From: Nymphaea colorata
Taxonomy: Eukaryota; Streptophyta; Magnoliopsida; Nymphaeales; Nymphaeaceae
Assembly: GCF_008831285.2 (NCBI RefSeq)
Contig: NC_045151.1
Location: 1,669,544 to 1,733,543 of the forward strand
Length of the DNA: 64,000 nucleotides
Reading direction: 5' to 3'
Below, one piece after another: positions 46,839-59,523 of the stretch. The notes under the pieces are model-generated. The model was given only the letters and a program-made list of their open reading frames with translations. It was not told the DNA's origin and did no database searches. Every line of letters begins with the position of its first letter. Position 1 is the stretch's first letter. The translations under genes were made by a program, and so were the position numbers.

Positions 46839-46979
46839 TTGATGCGTCTTCTAGCAACGCAGCTTCTCCATCCTTCTGCCGCTTCCCATTTCCACGTTCT
46901 CATGCATCGAAGCTTCGAGTTCATTTAGTCTTCCTTCCTTCATTAAGCAGCATCCAGATCTTCTCCTCCTCGCCTTTCC
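46839..46979 (+). repeat. Promoter duplication, copy 2
   Basis: It starts TTGATGCGTCTTCTAGCAAC and repeats GCTTCTCCATCCTTCTGCCG at 46862, a heat-shock element at 46908, and GCAGCATCCAGA at about 46948. Divergence from copy 1 is substantial outside these landmarks, so the duplication is old, with the key site retained. Confidence 0.78.
46908..46917 (+). promoter_or_regulatory. Heat-shock element 2 of the sHSP promoter
   Basis: CGAAGCTTCG, a perfect nGAAnnTTCn palindrome, lies 134 bp before the start codon at the position equivalent to element 1. No clear TATA box is seen between it and the ATG. Confidence 0.75.
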
Positions 46980-47050
46980 TCTCGTGTGCGATCTGAACAT
47001 ATCAAGGACCCTTACCTCTAAACTCACTCTGTCTCTCTGTGCCTGGAGAA

Positions 47051-48198
47051 ATGGCTCTGGTGTCTCGTTTATCTTTGAAAAGTGCGGTAAGAAGGGCACT
47101 CTCTATTGGGCAGCGTGAGAAGTTGGGCATCCGTTGGCTTTCGAATTCGGTGGAGAAACCCGAACAAGGCTCCTACTCCTCCCCTGGTCAAGACATCGCA
47201 GTTTCCGACAAAGAGGAGAAAAGCAGGACACCTTCCAGGCGCGGCGGAGGAAGGTGGCGCAGGAGCAGAGCTGGACGGGACACCTCTGGCCTTGTCCCTT
47301 TCGGTTTTGATGGTGAGATATCCCCTTTCCCTTAACCACTATATTGTTTTACATGCTTATTTGCTTTATCTAACTGCATAATCACTTAAGAAATTTGTAT
47401 GGGGCAACTTTGATTTCTAAATGTGTGTTTTCAACAACAAGAACAAGAAAACGAAAATCACCAGCCTATAGTGTAAAACATCAAGTTTTTAAGAAATCTA
47501 TCACCTATGGTTTAGCAAATGAACAATGGTGAGCATATCTGTATGTTCAGTACACATGTTTATAGTATTGATTTTGAGTGTCCCAACATGTCTGAGAGTC
47601 AGCAATTTGTAAAAAAAATTTAATCAGCAGTACCCACACCCATAACAGTTTGATCCATTAATGGTGGACGAAGAACGTTAATGATGCAACCGACTAAGTG
47701 CAACTAATGATTCGTGTTTAATTTCATGATTTTGTTGTTCGCTCCAAGTCAGATTTCTTTGCACCGATGGGTCTGGGAACCAGAATGCAGCAGGCCCTCG
47801 ACAACCTGAACAGGATGTTGGGGAGCTTCTCGCCGGCGAGGTTCGACGATGACCTGATGACGGACATGTCGCCGGACTACTGGTTGACGGAGGACGACGG
47901 GTCGTACAGGGTGAGGTTCGAGATGCCTGGGCTCAGCAAGGACGACGTCAAGGTCACGGTTCGAGAGGGCTACCTGATGGTGAGGGGGGAACACAAGGAA
48001 AGTAGGGAGGACTCCGGCGGAGAAGGGCCCGGGAGCGTGTGGTCGAGGAGCTACGGCTACTACTCCTCCAGCTTCCTGCTGCCGGAAAACGTGAAACCCG
48101 AGGAGATAAAGGCGGAGATGAAGCACGGGGTGCTGGAGATCGTGATTCCTAAGGCGGAGGGCGAGGCAAGGAATGTGAAGGAGATACAGGTGATCTGA
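47051..48198 (+). CDS. Small heat-shock protein (HSP20 family), mitochondrial type
   Basis: ATP-independent holdase chaperone that keeps denatured proteins soluble in heat stress (family knowledge). Exons 47051-47312 and 47753-48198 are joined in phase 1 (donor GTGAGA, acceptor TCAG), giving 235 residues. Residues 1-19 (MALVSRLSLKSAVRRALSI) are basic and free of acidic residues, as in a mitochondrial presequence. After the junction comes FGFDDFFAPMG, then a linker with QALDNLNRMLGS. The alpha-crystallin domain spans about residues 128-228, with YRVRFEMPGLSKDDVKVTV and the diagnostic GVLEIVIPK (213-221). The protein ends in VKEIQVI, an I-x-V/I-type oligomer motif. The single intron before the crystallin domain fits organellar sHSP genes. 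The start is the first ATG in a long open frame. Regulation by heat-shock factor is suggested by the two upstream elements. The second exon is much more GC-rich than its surroundings. Confidence 0.93.
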
Positions 48199-50756
48199 GA
48201 AATGGCAGAGGTGGCTGTGTTATGGGGAGCAGCTGATTCGCTTTTGCTGTGTTTTGAGTTCATCTGTATGGGGAAAATGTTACTATATGGCTGTTTAGGT
48301 TTTTGCGTGTGACATGTGTGCAGGCCTTTGCCTCTTCCTGAAGAGAGAAAGGCTAATGCATAATCGGTCGGTTGAATGTAAATTCTCGCTGTATTTCATA
48401 CTTGATTCCTGGGTCACTCTTTATCTCAGAACACTTTTCAAAAGCCGAACCAGATTTGTTGAAGTTCACCAAATAAGATTTAACTCGGTCCCTGTAGATT
48501 TATGAAGAGTAAAACTAACACAACTCCGATCTCCTTGTAGCAATATGCTTATGTTAGCTGTACGTTTTAAGATTCTAACTAATGGAGCGACCTATACTGC
48601 TCTAATGAGAAAAGCTGCCATCTTATGGCAGAAATCAGATATGCATATGTCGAAAAAAGCTCTAAACCTGGGGTAAAAAACGACAGGTGAGATGACATAT
48701 TTCAGATCACTGTGCTTTCCTATAGAAAATGACAAATCAATCACAAGAGGTGAAAACAACTTTACCTTTGTTCTTTTGAGATAAAGATCCCTGAAGAGAA
48801 ACAGGAGATAAAGATCCCTACAGAGAAACAGTAAAAGAGATCAGTCAGTTATGCGGACCTTCTCTCTCGCCATTAGCATTTATATACATATGGTGAACTA
48901 ATATATAACCAAGCTAATATGCACGTATGGTTCTGCCCCTGCATATAGCTGAACTTGACTCAAAAACCTCCCATTTCTGACTCCAGAGAATGACCAAACC
49001 GGTAATAGAGAAGCAACTTAGTGCCCGGTTTGCGTGGAAAGCACTCGTCAGTCATCCCTACCAAGTTCATACGTTTGCTGTGTTCGTCTTTTGGTGTAGA
49101 CTCTGTCATCATGGCAGCAGGATCCATTCTTATGTAGTTTTTGTCTACCTTTATCAACTTTTGCTTAAGAATATCTCATATGTAATGATGTACAACACTT
49201 TTTATTCAAAAATGTTAGATTAACCTTTTCACTAAATGAATAGCATTTTGGCTTGTTTCCCCATTCCACGCTTGTAGTTGCTAGCTCTTCCATCTGTTGC
49301 CTCGACCCTATTCCTGCATATTTTGTTTCCCTTTTGGTTTCGCCATTGATGACCAACAACCTGACCTCCTTCCTTCTCTCTCAGGTTTAACCCTACCATT
49401 GTCAGGTCTGTGGGATATTCAGCATGTTTGGGTGAGGAAACTAGGGGCATTTGGCAATAGAGGCACTTTGTGAGTGTCTCATGAATCTACCCAAATAAAT
49501 TAGAGAAGGTTCATTGGACACTAAACTGTTGTTTTATTAACATTCCTTAATTTTTCTGGGCAGATTCATGAAACATTCATAATGTATCCCTGCTGCCAAA
49601 CTACCCTTAAATGTTATTGGTTGGTAATATCCCTGCATGTTCATCATCGGTCTCACCCTTGCTGCTGTACTGATCAAACTAAGAGATTACTACCTGAAGT
49701 CATTCACCAGCAAGCGGGGAGCCGCAAACACTGGTCAATCAGCTTGCCCTTATCCTAGCACTGAAAATAGTTATTGATGCTCTCAAGTACTTTATGCTCC
49801 TTCATTTTGTCATGGAAAATTTCTTAATTTATAGCAACGCAGAGACCACACTCTGAAAAGGGTTTACTCTTGCTCTATATTTAGTATTCATAAATGCATT
49901 TGTATATGTCTAGACGTGCATATAAACATGAACACATGCATATTGTGTGCTATGAGCTTGTTCTGCCTGGATCTGAGTTTGGGCTTTTCTTACAGTAAAA
50001 AAAATTAAGTTTCAAGTGCATCTCTTCGGTTTCATTATGATTGAACACTCATAATAGTTATCATGTTTAAGAGAGATTGCTAGCAGTTATCTTTTTCAAC
50101 TGATAGCCTTAATTTTGAAGAGTGGAAAGGGAAGTTTTATTTCAACTTCTTTTGCGGCATCTTCTTTTTGAGCGTTATATGTATATGGCATGGTTCAATT
50201 TGATTCAATTTAGGACTAGTTTCTTCACCACCTCTTTTGTTTTCTCTCTCATTCGTACCCCCCATTTTTCTGTTTCATTTTTTGTTTCACAGTCATCCTC
50301 TCTATATAGTCTTAGGAATGGAAAGAGCTAGACTTAAAAGTTCATATCTCATTTTCAGACTGGTTTCACTCATTCCTCATATATATTTGTGGGAAATTAC
50401 TATTTACATGTTTGACAGGGCATTATGCGGATCAAGAAAAGGGGATTTGAGTGATTCAATTTCTTATAATATGTTTAATTCTATGCTAACAAGGGCATGT
50501 TGTTGATTGAACTGCATGGCCAAGTTGTGGTCAAATTTTTTATCTTCTTGCAATCATATTGTCTCTCTTTTTCCTGAGCAATGTGGCCACTTGGATGCAT
50601 AGTAACATGTATGATGATTATACCGGCCTTTTACGGGGGAAAAAAAAGTTCATGGTTAGAGGTCGGACCCTTCTTATGCTACTGAGATTTTCTTTGTTTA
50701 TACTAATGATCTCTCAAAACACACCTTTTTATGATCTAAAGCTATCAAATACAACT
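48199..50756. other. sHSP 3' region and intergenic DNA
   Basis: The 3' UTR of the sHSP gene probably covers the first 150-300 bases. No other gene is recognised. Open frames at 48990 and 50122-50759 show no domain and mostly poor codon use. Confidence 0.35.
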
Positions 50757-53695
50757 TAAATTTCAAATTTGAACTAATGAAATGTCACCTTATGGGGCCA
50801 AGTTCATGTGCTGGAAAAGATGTCACATAATACACCTTGCTTACTTCTAAAATGGCGTTTTAGGCTGTCAGTTAAACATGGCGTTGTATTCTACTAAATC
50901 TATACTAGAAATGAATAAGAGACTGTAGAAATTCACAATAAATTGTCAAATCAAGTTGACTAATGGTTCACGAAGTAGCACGTAAAGTTATTTTCCCAAA
51001 AAAATTGGTTTCCATTGGCAAAAACATTTACTTCACACGTGATCTACGAGACTATTGATCATCAGATGATGGGACTTCTATTAAACTCAAAACAAGATCA
51101 GCCAAAAAAATTTCACCTATTTATTGGCCCTTGAGCATTAAAGCTTGAGTTGGTCTTTCTTATCTTTTCTCTTTCATTTATGTTCAACAAGATAAAGTAT
51201 TGAGAGGTGTAGCATAGCTAGCCCGATTGATAGAGAAAATGACACAAATAGGCATACCATGAGTTCATTGGACCCTAAAGCAGTTCTAGAGACAAGAAGG
51301 TCTACTCTGTACTTTCGTTTAGTTTTCTTCCCTTTGACATCTGAGGGGGATGATCATGTCTTCTTTGAAGCCCTTGGGCCTCTCAAGGGACGGATGGTCG
51401 ATCTAGATTCATTGATCCTTAGGCGCAAATACAGACTATTTTTTTTTTCCGTCTGCTTTCTCCATGACCATTTTTCTTTCTTTCTGTTTCCCTTGTCCGA
51501 CTCCCTTTCAACAACTAGGAACCAAGCAGAGGAGATGACGCGCATAACGATAAGGCCGTGGCCGTAAAACCCGCACGAAGGCCACACTACCTTCCTTCCT
51601 CGCGTCATCGTTTTCCTCCGTTTCACCAGAAACAGTAGAAAAAAGAAAAGCCTTCAAGTGGCGCGCCGTTCATGATCTTCCACCTCTTTGAAGACCCAGA
51701 GGCCGCCTGTTTTACTGCATCTCTGTATATGGAAGACGCACCGTCCAAAACTCATCGTCATCTGTACATCACCTCGCAACGTCTCGATCTTCTCGTCTTT
51801 TGGTTCTTTTTTTTTTTTTCTCTCTCTCTTTCTTGTTTCCTTCTCTTTCTTTTTCTTGGAGCCAGTGGAGAGCAAATTAGCCGGACCTGAACTCGCAGCC
51901 ATCGAGAGCTACAGGTGTACGTGGGATGGAGAGCATCCAAGTATTTCGAGCTCTCATCAAAGTGATTTATTACTCCCACCATCCATTTTAGTTGGATGCA
52001 TGAATTTCAACGAAGCACTGCTTCTAATGGCGCTGCATTGTTTGTTCCAAATTTAAGTCAGATTCCTAAAACAACAATGCATCAGGATTTCTATTACCAA
52101 CCTGAGAAGCTTAGTGTAGTTGATCAGACTTAGCGTAGTTGATTAGACTGATGTTGGTGAAAAGTCTAGCCATCAAGTTGATTCCTGCCGATTTAAATTC
52201 TGAAACAGCTCTAAACCTCGGGTAACTTACAGTAATTTCTTCTATTATCAAACATCCCCTTAAAGATTTGGGTACATGAACGTGAATGTGAACCCACATT
52301 GGATTCAAACCCACAATCTGGTTTTTGATTACCAAATCTGAAATCCGATAAGGACCCCACTCGTTATACGTGCTTAGCTAGGATGCCAACAATGCGATAT
52401 CCTTTAGTTTTTGAGATGAATTGGTTTCACAAAGCATTCTGTTCACCCCATTCATTGTTGAGTTTGCCACCACTGTCAAAGCAAACTTGCCTTTTACTAG
52501 ATTTTGATGAGAAAAATATTTTGCAAAGTACCATGAGTTTCAATTAGTGTTGCAGCTTCATGTCCTTGTCTCTTAAGGCTTGTTTAGTTAAACAGTATGT
52601 AATTGTTTCATAAATATGACCCAAAAATTGAGGTAGATTTATGAAACGCGTTAAAAAAATGTTATATGAATCTGTCTCAAATGTTGGGGCAAATTTATGA
52701 GACAATTAAATTGTCCATTTGCAAATGGGCACTTATGTACTTTAATGTTTCTTCCATAAGAAAGAAATTTATGGGGCAGCCAGTTGGGTGAGCTACATCT
52801 AGCAAGTGGTTAAATTAAATGTGGGTTTAGTACATTGATCTGCTTTATGCAGGTGAAACGAGTTATCATGGCCTTTTCCAAAGTTAAAATAGTAGTGGTG
52901 GGTCTGTTCTACCAATATATATATTCACAAAAATGTTTTATGTTCATTCTTTCACAAACAAAAAGCATGACCAATTTTCCTAGGTACAAAAGCTACCAAC
53001 CTATATTTTTAGATCAGATTTCACATATACGGAAAGCTTCAACCAACAATTTTCCATATTGAAGTTGAGGTAGATCAACCTATATGGAAGAAATGAACTG
53101 CAACCACACATGCGAAATGGATTCATATGAGATGCAAGAAAGCCCAAGGTCATATGATTGTTCTTATATATTTAATATTACTTTATTCTAAAAGCATATA
53201 TAAATGAAATGATTGTCATGATTCTAATATCATATTAGTATAATTTGTGCTTAGACAACCATCCCCTTTTTGAGTTTTGAATTCAAAACAGGCGTTAGGT
53301 TTGAGTTTATTGTGTGAAACCTTTTTCTATTGTCCCAAACTTTTCAAGATGCATAAGGCTACAAATTAAAACAACAACTATTGAACATCTGAGCGACAAA
53401 TTGTTTCTTCTACCAGCAGATGCCTCTTGTGGCTTCTTTGGTAGTTGAGGCAACGTGGTACTGTTGTTTACTGGTCAAGGGAAACAGTTTAAAGAAAAGA
53501 ACTGAAATCAAGAGTTCATTTATTTGGAACGGTCAAGTGGTTGAGCTACCAAATGAAGCATCATGTGATTGATTCCTTGGTTAGGTGCTTTAAATGAACT
53601 CCAAAGAGTTGTTATCAATGATATTTATGTCACTGCAGCTAAAGAAAGTTTATCATTAATGTAGGCTCTTGATTATAGTATCCAATTAATCATTC
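50757..53695 (+). repeat. Left arm of a very large imperfect inverted repeat
   Basis: It pairs with 54089-57460 on the other strand. Matching blocks, left against right, include 50757-51070 / about 57020-57460 (TGGCGTTTTAGGCTGTCA-type), 51300-52060 / about 55320-56110 (CGTTTTCCTCCGTTTCACCA, ATGGAAGACGCACCGTCCAAA), 52130-52380 / 55010-55230 (GGTTTTTGATTACCAAATC-type) and 53380-53695 / 54089-54404 (CTACCAGCAGATGC, CACTGCAGCTAAAGAAAG). Left-arm sequence at 52400-53380 has no evident partner. No gene is recognised in the arm. Confidence 0.85.
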
Positions 53696-54088
53696 ATCAA
53701 GAGTTCTAAGCAAAGTTTTTCTTGGGTATAAAAAGGAAGAGTTGTTTCTTGGGAAAACTTCGGCAAACATATTAAAATAAAATGCAGCCAAAAATCTAAA
53801 ATTCAAAATGAAAAAAAAAATGTCAAAATAAAACTATGGTAATAAAAAACTCAAGAAGTGTAAACATGCATCGAAAAAAAGAGCAAAAAATGTGTTTTTT
53901 CGCATTTTTTCACATGACCTGTTTTGAACCGGTTTAAAGCATTTTTTTTTCGGGAAAATGCATTTTCTGTAGCGATGTTTAGCTGTGTTTGAACTTTTTG
54001 CAAAAGCTAGATTTTTTCGCTTCCCACAATATGTAAACATCGCATATTCATCAAGATTATTTATATCGCTGCTTGTAGAGCTTAACGG
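53696..54088. other. Spacer (loop) of the large inverted repeat
   Basis: About 393 bp of AT-rich sequence with no partner on either side. It contains runs of A and T and no open frame of note. Confidence 0.75.
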
Positions 54089-54555
54089 GAATGATTAATT
54101 GGGCACTATAATCAAGTGCCTACGTTAATGATAAACTTTCTTTAGCTGCAGTGACATAAATATCATTGATAATAACTGTTTGGAGCTCATTTAAAGCACC
54201 TAACCAAGGAATCAATCACATGATTCTTCATTTAGTAGCTCAACCACTAGGCCGTTCCAAATAAATGAACTCTTGATTTCGGTTCTTTTCTTTAAACAGT
54301 TCCCCTTGACCAGTAAACAACAGTACCATGTTGCCTCAACTACCAAAGAAGCCACAGGAAGCATCTGCTGGTAGAAGGAACAATTTGTCAATTTGATGTC
54401 CATATGATGGTGTCTAGGGAAGACAATGACATTGTTTAGATGCTACTAGGGTTACCAACTCTGTCCTAACTGTGGAATATGGCACCATTTTTAGTTATAG
54501 TTTGCCTTCTTTAAGCTTCACTTTCTAGTTTATTTTTCTATTAGTTGGCTTCTAG

Positions 54556-54689
54556 ATCAGAGCCAGAAATTTCTAGCTGAGGGGCACTTTAAGTTTAAAT
54601 TTCAAACTTTAAGGGGCACTTATATGTCAAAAACCAGAAAATTAATTAAGTTTTTATATGTAAATAAAGTAAATTTTGGCTCCGCCATT
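54556..54689. mobile_element. Truncated or diverged GGAGCCA-type MITE
   Basis: The edges CAGAGCCAGAAATTT and, reverse-complemented, AATGGCGGAGCCAAAATTT resemble the ends at 11001-11188. An internal doubled AGGGGCACTT is present. It lies only in the right arm of the inverted repeat, so it probably arrived after the duplication. Confidence 0.45.
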
Positions 54690-56174
54690 GGTTGTAGTTA
54701 CTGCAGGTTCCATTAGTTCTTGTTTAATTTGTAGTCTTATGCATCATGTCTACTGTAATTGACAAACATGGGGGAAAATGTCTTAGGACAGTCGGTCCCC
54801 ATTGTAAAGAATACAATGGAAATGGTTGTGCCCATAGGCAACTATTTTATGAAGGGAAGCTCTCGTAACTAAAGTGAAGCTGTCGTCGATAGGATCTGCC
54901 TTTAGTCTATTACAGTTAGGACTTGTGTTGGGTCTCCCGAATACCATAATTAACATAGTCGGGTGTCTTAGTCAAATCCAGACTCAGGTCACATTGGGAC
55001 TCTACTTCTCAAAGCATATCACATCGCTGGTATAATGAGTCGGGTCCTTATCGGATCTAGGATTTGGTCATCAAAAACCATACAGTGAGCTTGAATTCAA
55101 TGAGGGTTCACATTCATGTTCATTTACCCAAAGCTTTTTAAAGGGGTGTTCGAGAATAGGAAAGATATTTAATAGGCAGTTTTTATAGTTTAGGACTGCT
55201 TTAGAATTTGGATGGAGAGTTGTGTATTTATCAATTAGAGTATTGTGTATCCCTCACTTGAGAAATAAGATTCACAGAAATAAATTTGACGACCAAACTT
55301 TCACAAACCCACCAACTACACTGTATCTCTCGCATCATGAAACACTAACAGAGTGTTGTTTAATGAATCTGACTTAAACTTGCAACCAAGTAAAATGCAG
55401 CGCCATTAGAAGAAGTGCTTCGCGGAAATTCATGCATCTAGCTAAAATGGTGGAAGTAATAAATTAATTTGATGATGAGAACTCGAAAGACTTGGATGCT
55501 CGATTCCACGTACACCTGAAGAGATCGATGGCTGCCATCAGGAGAGTTCAGACGGCACCAAGAAAACAAAGAAAGCAAGAAAAAAAGAAATGCGGCAACA
55601 GACGAGAAGATCGAGAGTTGCGAGGTGATGTAAAGATGACGATGAATTTTGGACGGTGCGTCTTCCATATATAATGATGCAGTAAAACGGGCGGCCTCAT
55701 GAACGGCGCGCCACTTTTTCTCGTCAACGCTTTTCTTTTTTTCTACAGTTTCTGGTGAAACGGAGGAAAACGATGATGCGAGGAAGGAAGGGAGTGTGGC
55801 CTTCGCGTGGGTTTAGCGGCCACAACTTTATCGTTGTGCGCGTCATCTTCTCCACTTGGTTCGTAGTTGGAGAAAGGGAAACGGAAAAGAGAAACAGAAA
55901 GAAAGAAAAGACGGTCATGGAGAAAGAAGACTAATCTGTATTTGTGCGCAAGGCACAATGAATCTACGTCGACCTTCCCGTGGTTGGACCCTTGAGAAGG
56001 CCTGAGGGAGCAAAATTCCTTTCCTCCTTTCACATGATCGTCGCCTTAAATGCCAAAGGGAAGAAAACGAAACAAAGTTCGGTGTGAATGAGGCCCGCTG
56101 TTTCATGCTCCTCCTAAACAGTGGCTTGGAAAAGGGCAGAAGTCATCTTCCTAGTCTTGTTTTTATGGGGAGCC

Positions 56175-56745
56175 AATAGGGGTGAACACCAGCAGAGTCG
56201 AGCTTGAGTTCAGTCAACTCGAGCTTGGTTCGACTACTGAAACATTTTGACTCGAGCTCGAGAATAGCTCGATGGAAGCAACTCGAGCTCGACTCAGTAG
56301 TTACGTGTTGAGCTCGAGCTCGACTCGATTAAGGCTCAATATACTCGTTTGAATAGACTTGATATTCATTGTTACGTGTCTAGCTCGAGTTCGACTCGAT
56401 TAAGGCCCGACAAACTCATTTGAATATAATTGATATTCACTGTTACGTATTTAGCTCAAGTTCAACTCGATTAAGGCCCGACAAACTCATTTGAATATAA
56501 TTGATATTCACTGTTACGTATTTAGCTCAAGTTCAACTCGATTAACAAACTCGTAAACTTGTTTGCTCGGCAAACTCCAATAAAGCTCAAGCATGACTCG
56601 GCAGTTACATGTTGCGCTTGAACTCAACTCAATTATTTGAACGTATCGACTCATGAACTCGAGCTCGGCTCATTAAGCAAATGACTCGGTTCGAGCAGAG
56701 CTTTAACGAGCGAGCTCGACTCGTTCACTAAGCTTTCAAAAAACA
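56175..56745. repeat. Degenerate GAGCTCGAGCTCGACTCG-word repeat
   Basis: About 570 bp dominated by drifting GAGCTCGAG, GACTCGATTAAGGC and AACTCGTTTGAATA words. The last includes two near-identical tandem units of about 83 bp (56376 and 56459 onward, TTGATATTCACTGTTACGT). Related words occur at 13610-13690 and 60375-60435. It has no counterpart in the left arm of the inverted repeat. Confidence 0.7.
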
Positions 56746-57460
56746 TACTATGTAGGACATATGTTCCATGGGACCTCTACCTATCTTCTGCTTCAAAGTT
56801 TAGGTGAACTCATAGTATACTTGTCAACTAAAGTGTCTCTACTAGTAGTTCAAAAAAGTACCACTTATAAAAATCAAACTGATGACTAAGCTCTGACCTG
56901 TCAGCCCAACCATACACCTCTCGACACTTCACCTAATTAAACATAAAAGAGAAAGATAAAAAAAAAAGTTCAAGTTTCATGCCCAACGGCTAACAAATAG
57001 ATGATATTCTTGTGGCTGGTCTTGTTTTGAGTTTAATCATGGCGTTATTTTTCATTGAGCAAGTGCATATTTAATAAAATTAAATAAGATCATTCTAAGA
57101 AGTGCCACCAACTGTATCAATAGTCTCGTGGGTCTCGTGTGAAACAATGTTTTTGTCAAATGGAAACCAACTCTTTATTGGAAAATAACTTTATATGTTA
57201 CTTTGTGAACCATTAGTCAAATTGATTTGGCAATTTATTGTGAATTTCTACAGTCTCTTATTCACTTCTAGTCTAGATTTTATAGAAATATAATGGCGTG
57301 TTTAATTGACAGCCTAAAACGCCGTTTGCAGAAGTAAACCGTGTTTAAGGTAGTATTATGTGACACCCAGAATTGAGTTTTTTTTTTTTTTTTTTCCGTC
57401 ACATGAACAACTTGGGCCCCTAAGGTGGCATTTTATTACTATGAATTTGAAATCTATGGA

Positions 57461-59344
57461 TCTGAAGTGAATCTGATTTATGGTTGTTCAAATCAAGGGT
57501 CGGTTTTGATGTGTTTTTGCTAATGCGACATAAGATTCACACTTAAAATCCTTATTTACTTCTTTGTATTGAGAAAATGTCGGATTTTAAGTTCGGTTTA
57601 GATATACAGTTTTCAAATCCTAAAGATCCCAAATTCGAGGCCATCAAATGTCCCTTAAATGTTTCAAAAAAAAAAATTTGATTTGGTCTTTTTATCATCC
57701 AGATGTACAAACCAAGTTTTAAAAACATTTTCACAAATCCGGCTGTTAGTAAACAACTTTTTCTTAAAGATGTCATCCAAACACAACGTTAATCTTTAAC
57801 TTGTAACAATTTTCTATAACATTGACATCAATTTTTTTTTCGATTAATTGTTGGGAATTAGCTAATAAGATGAACCTCCTAATGAGGAAGACGAAAATAT
57901 GCTTGCAAGTGGGATGACAACTTTATGAAATGTGAATTGGTCGCGTTTGCCATTTCTACTTAAGATCTAAATATTTTGGGAAGTTGATCAACTTGCTAAG
58001 ACTTCTTTTTTCAAAAAAAAATTGACAAGTTGCAGTAAACAAAGAGCTTTCCCTTTTCTTTTCCTTAAAGGATGCGAAAGTTAGTAAATAAATTAAGCAA
58101 ATATTAATTTAATAGGAGAGAGATGTGAATATAGATAAATTATTGAGGCAACATGGGGACGAGGAAAAGATGGACCAATCATCGGACTTAAAGTACCCAC
58201 TTTATGCCGGGGTGGTGTACGTAACTCGGTCTCATCGAGACGGTGACCAAGAGTTGGCGTTCTACGTTTGATAGGAAAAAAATATATTATAATAAAATAT
58301 AGAAAGCATAACAAGGATATGCCCCCATGGTCCCACCTCAACCAAACAAGTGGGTCGGCTTTCACAGCTGCAAATTCAAGCATCAATATCTAATAATAAC
58401 GAGTAACAAAACAATAATAATAATAACAGAAATTTAGAAAATATATGGAGACATATATGTACATGTATTTGGTAATAAAAAAATAAACTTTTGGATAATG
58501 TCTTAGAAACACAATTAAGTTTTTTATTTAAAAAAAGTAAGTTAAGTACGGGCAAGAGAGAGCCTAGAATTTTGTTTCATAAAGTATTAAATATATAGCG
58601 ATCATGAAATAGTAATTGAGTCTTGAAAAATTGTTTCATATAACTAGACCCAAGACCCAAGACCACTCAAATCCAACACTAAAGTGGTTGAAGGAAGTGT
58701 GATATTTCCCTCCTCCCTAAACGTGAGTGATTACTAAGCTGGGCGAAGTTATATAATATGCTAAAATCATTAAAAACTGCCCTCTATATAAGCAATAACT
58801 TTTTCAGTAGCGTCCTTAAATGTTCCTTCCTGGTAATTTGCGTTTAACTGTACCTTTATAAGTTTTTCGTTAACATTTAATTTTTTTTAGGCGAGTCATT
58901 TATCAATGATAAAAATTAGTTACCCAGGAAATAGTTAATTTTTCAACGTTAAATTTTTTGATGAATTTTTAATAATTTAATAGATTGCTTAATGAAAGTA
59001 AACCTTTTTAATTAATTTTAGGAAAAGAGAAATGTGTTTTGAACAGTATCTTAAAGGTTTTGTTTCACCATCAACAACAACAATTCACGGAAGTGAGTGA
59101 CAATTTCTTTATGAAGAGAAGAGAGAGAGACTGGGTTTGGTTATTCACTAATACGTGTTAGATGCGCATCAAGGAGGAATTATAAAGAATATGCGTCTAT
59201 TCATATATTTAATGCCAAGATTCTCTTCAACTAGAAGACGCCGCAAATTCGACTTAAAAATGAAAAAAAAAAGACTTTTATTATCAATAGGTGATTAAAA
59301 AAAGAAGATGACTTTATGACATCCATTTGAGATCCCAAACACGA
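57461..59344. other. Intergenic, no gene recognised
   Basis: AT-rich with poly(A)/poly(T) tracts. The longest open frame (58093-58386, minus) has no domain and is not supported. Confidence 0.35.
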
Positions 59345-59523
59345 GTCGAGCCGTATGGCTTGCATGGGACATGACCTCACCTTAAATTAAAAAAAAAATT
59401 ACATGTAAGTTTTAAAAAATTTCATTTGTGCTATATAAAAATTTTTAAAAATGATATTTTAGTTCTAATTAAAATTTATAAACTTTAATTCGGTTTGCCT
59501 AATGAAAAATTTCTAATTTCGCC
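59345..59523. mobile_element. GGAGCCA-type MITE-like copy
   Basis: It shares with 11001-11188 the landmarks GCATGGGNC, TTACATGTAA, a stretch near 59440 with AAAATGATATTT, and AAAATTTATAAACTTTAATT. The terminal words are eroded. Confidence 0.5.

Larger units (their letters stand above)
54089..57460 (-). repeat. Right arm of the very large imperfect inverted repeat
   Basis: Reverse complement of the left arm in the blocks listed for 50757-53695. It is interrupted by sequence absent from the left arm: a MITE-like piece (54556-54689) and a GAGCTCGA-rich repeat (56175-56745). Many substitutions and small gaps separate the arms, so it is not a fresh duplication. Confidence 0.85.

Noticed and set aside
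47103-48126. Minus-strand frames over both sHSP exons
   Set aside because: GC-rich antisense shadows of the real exons.
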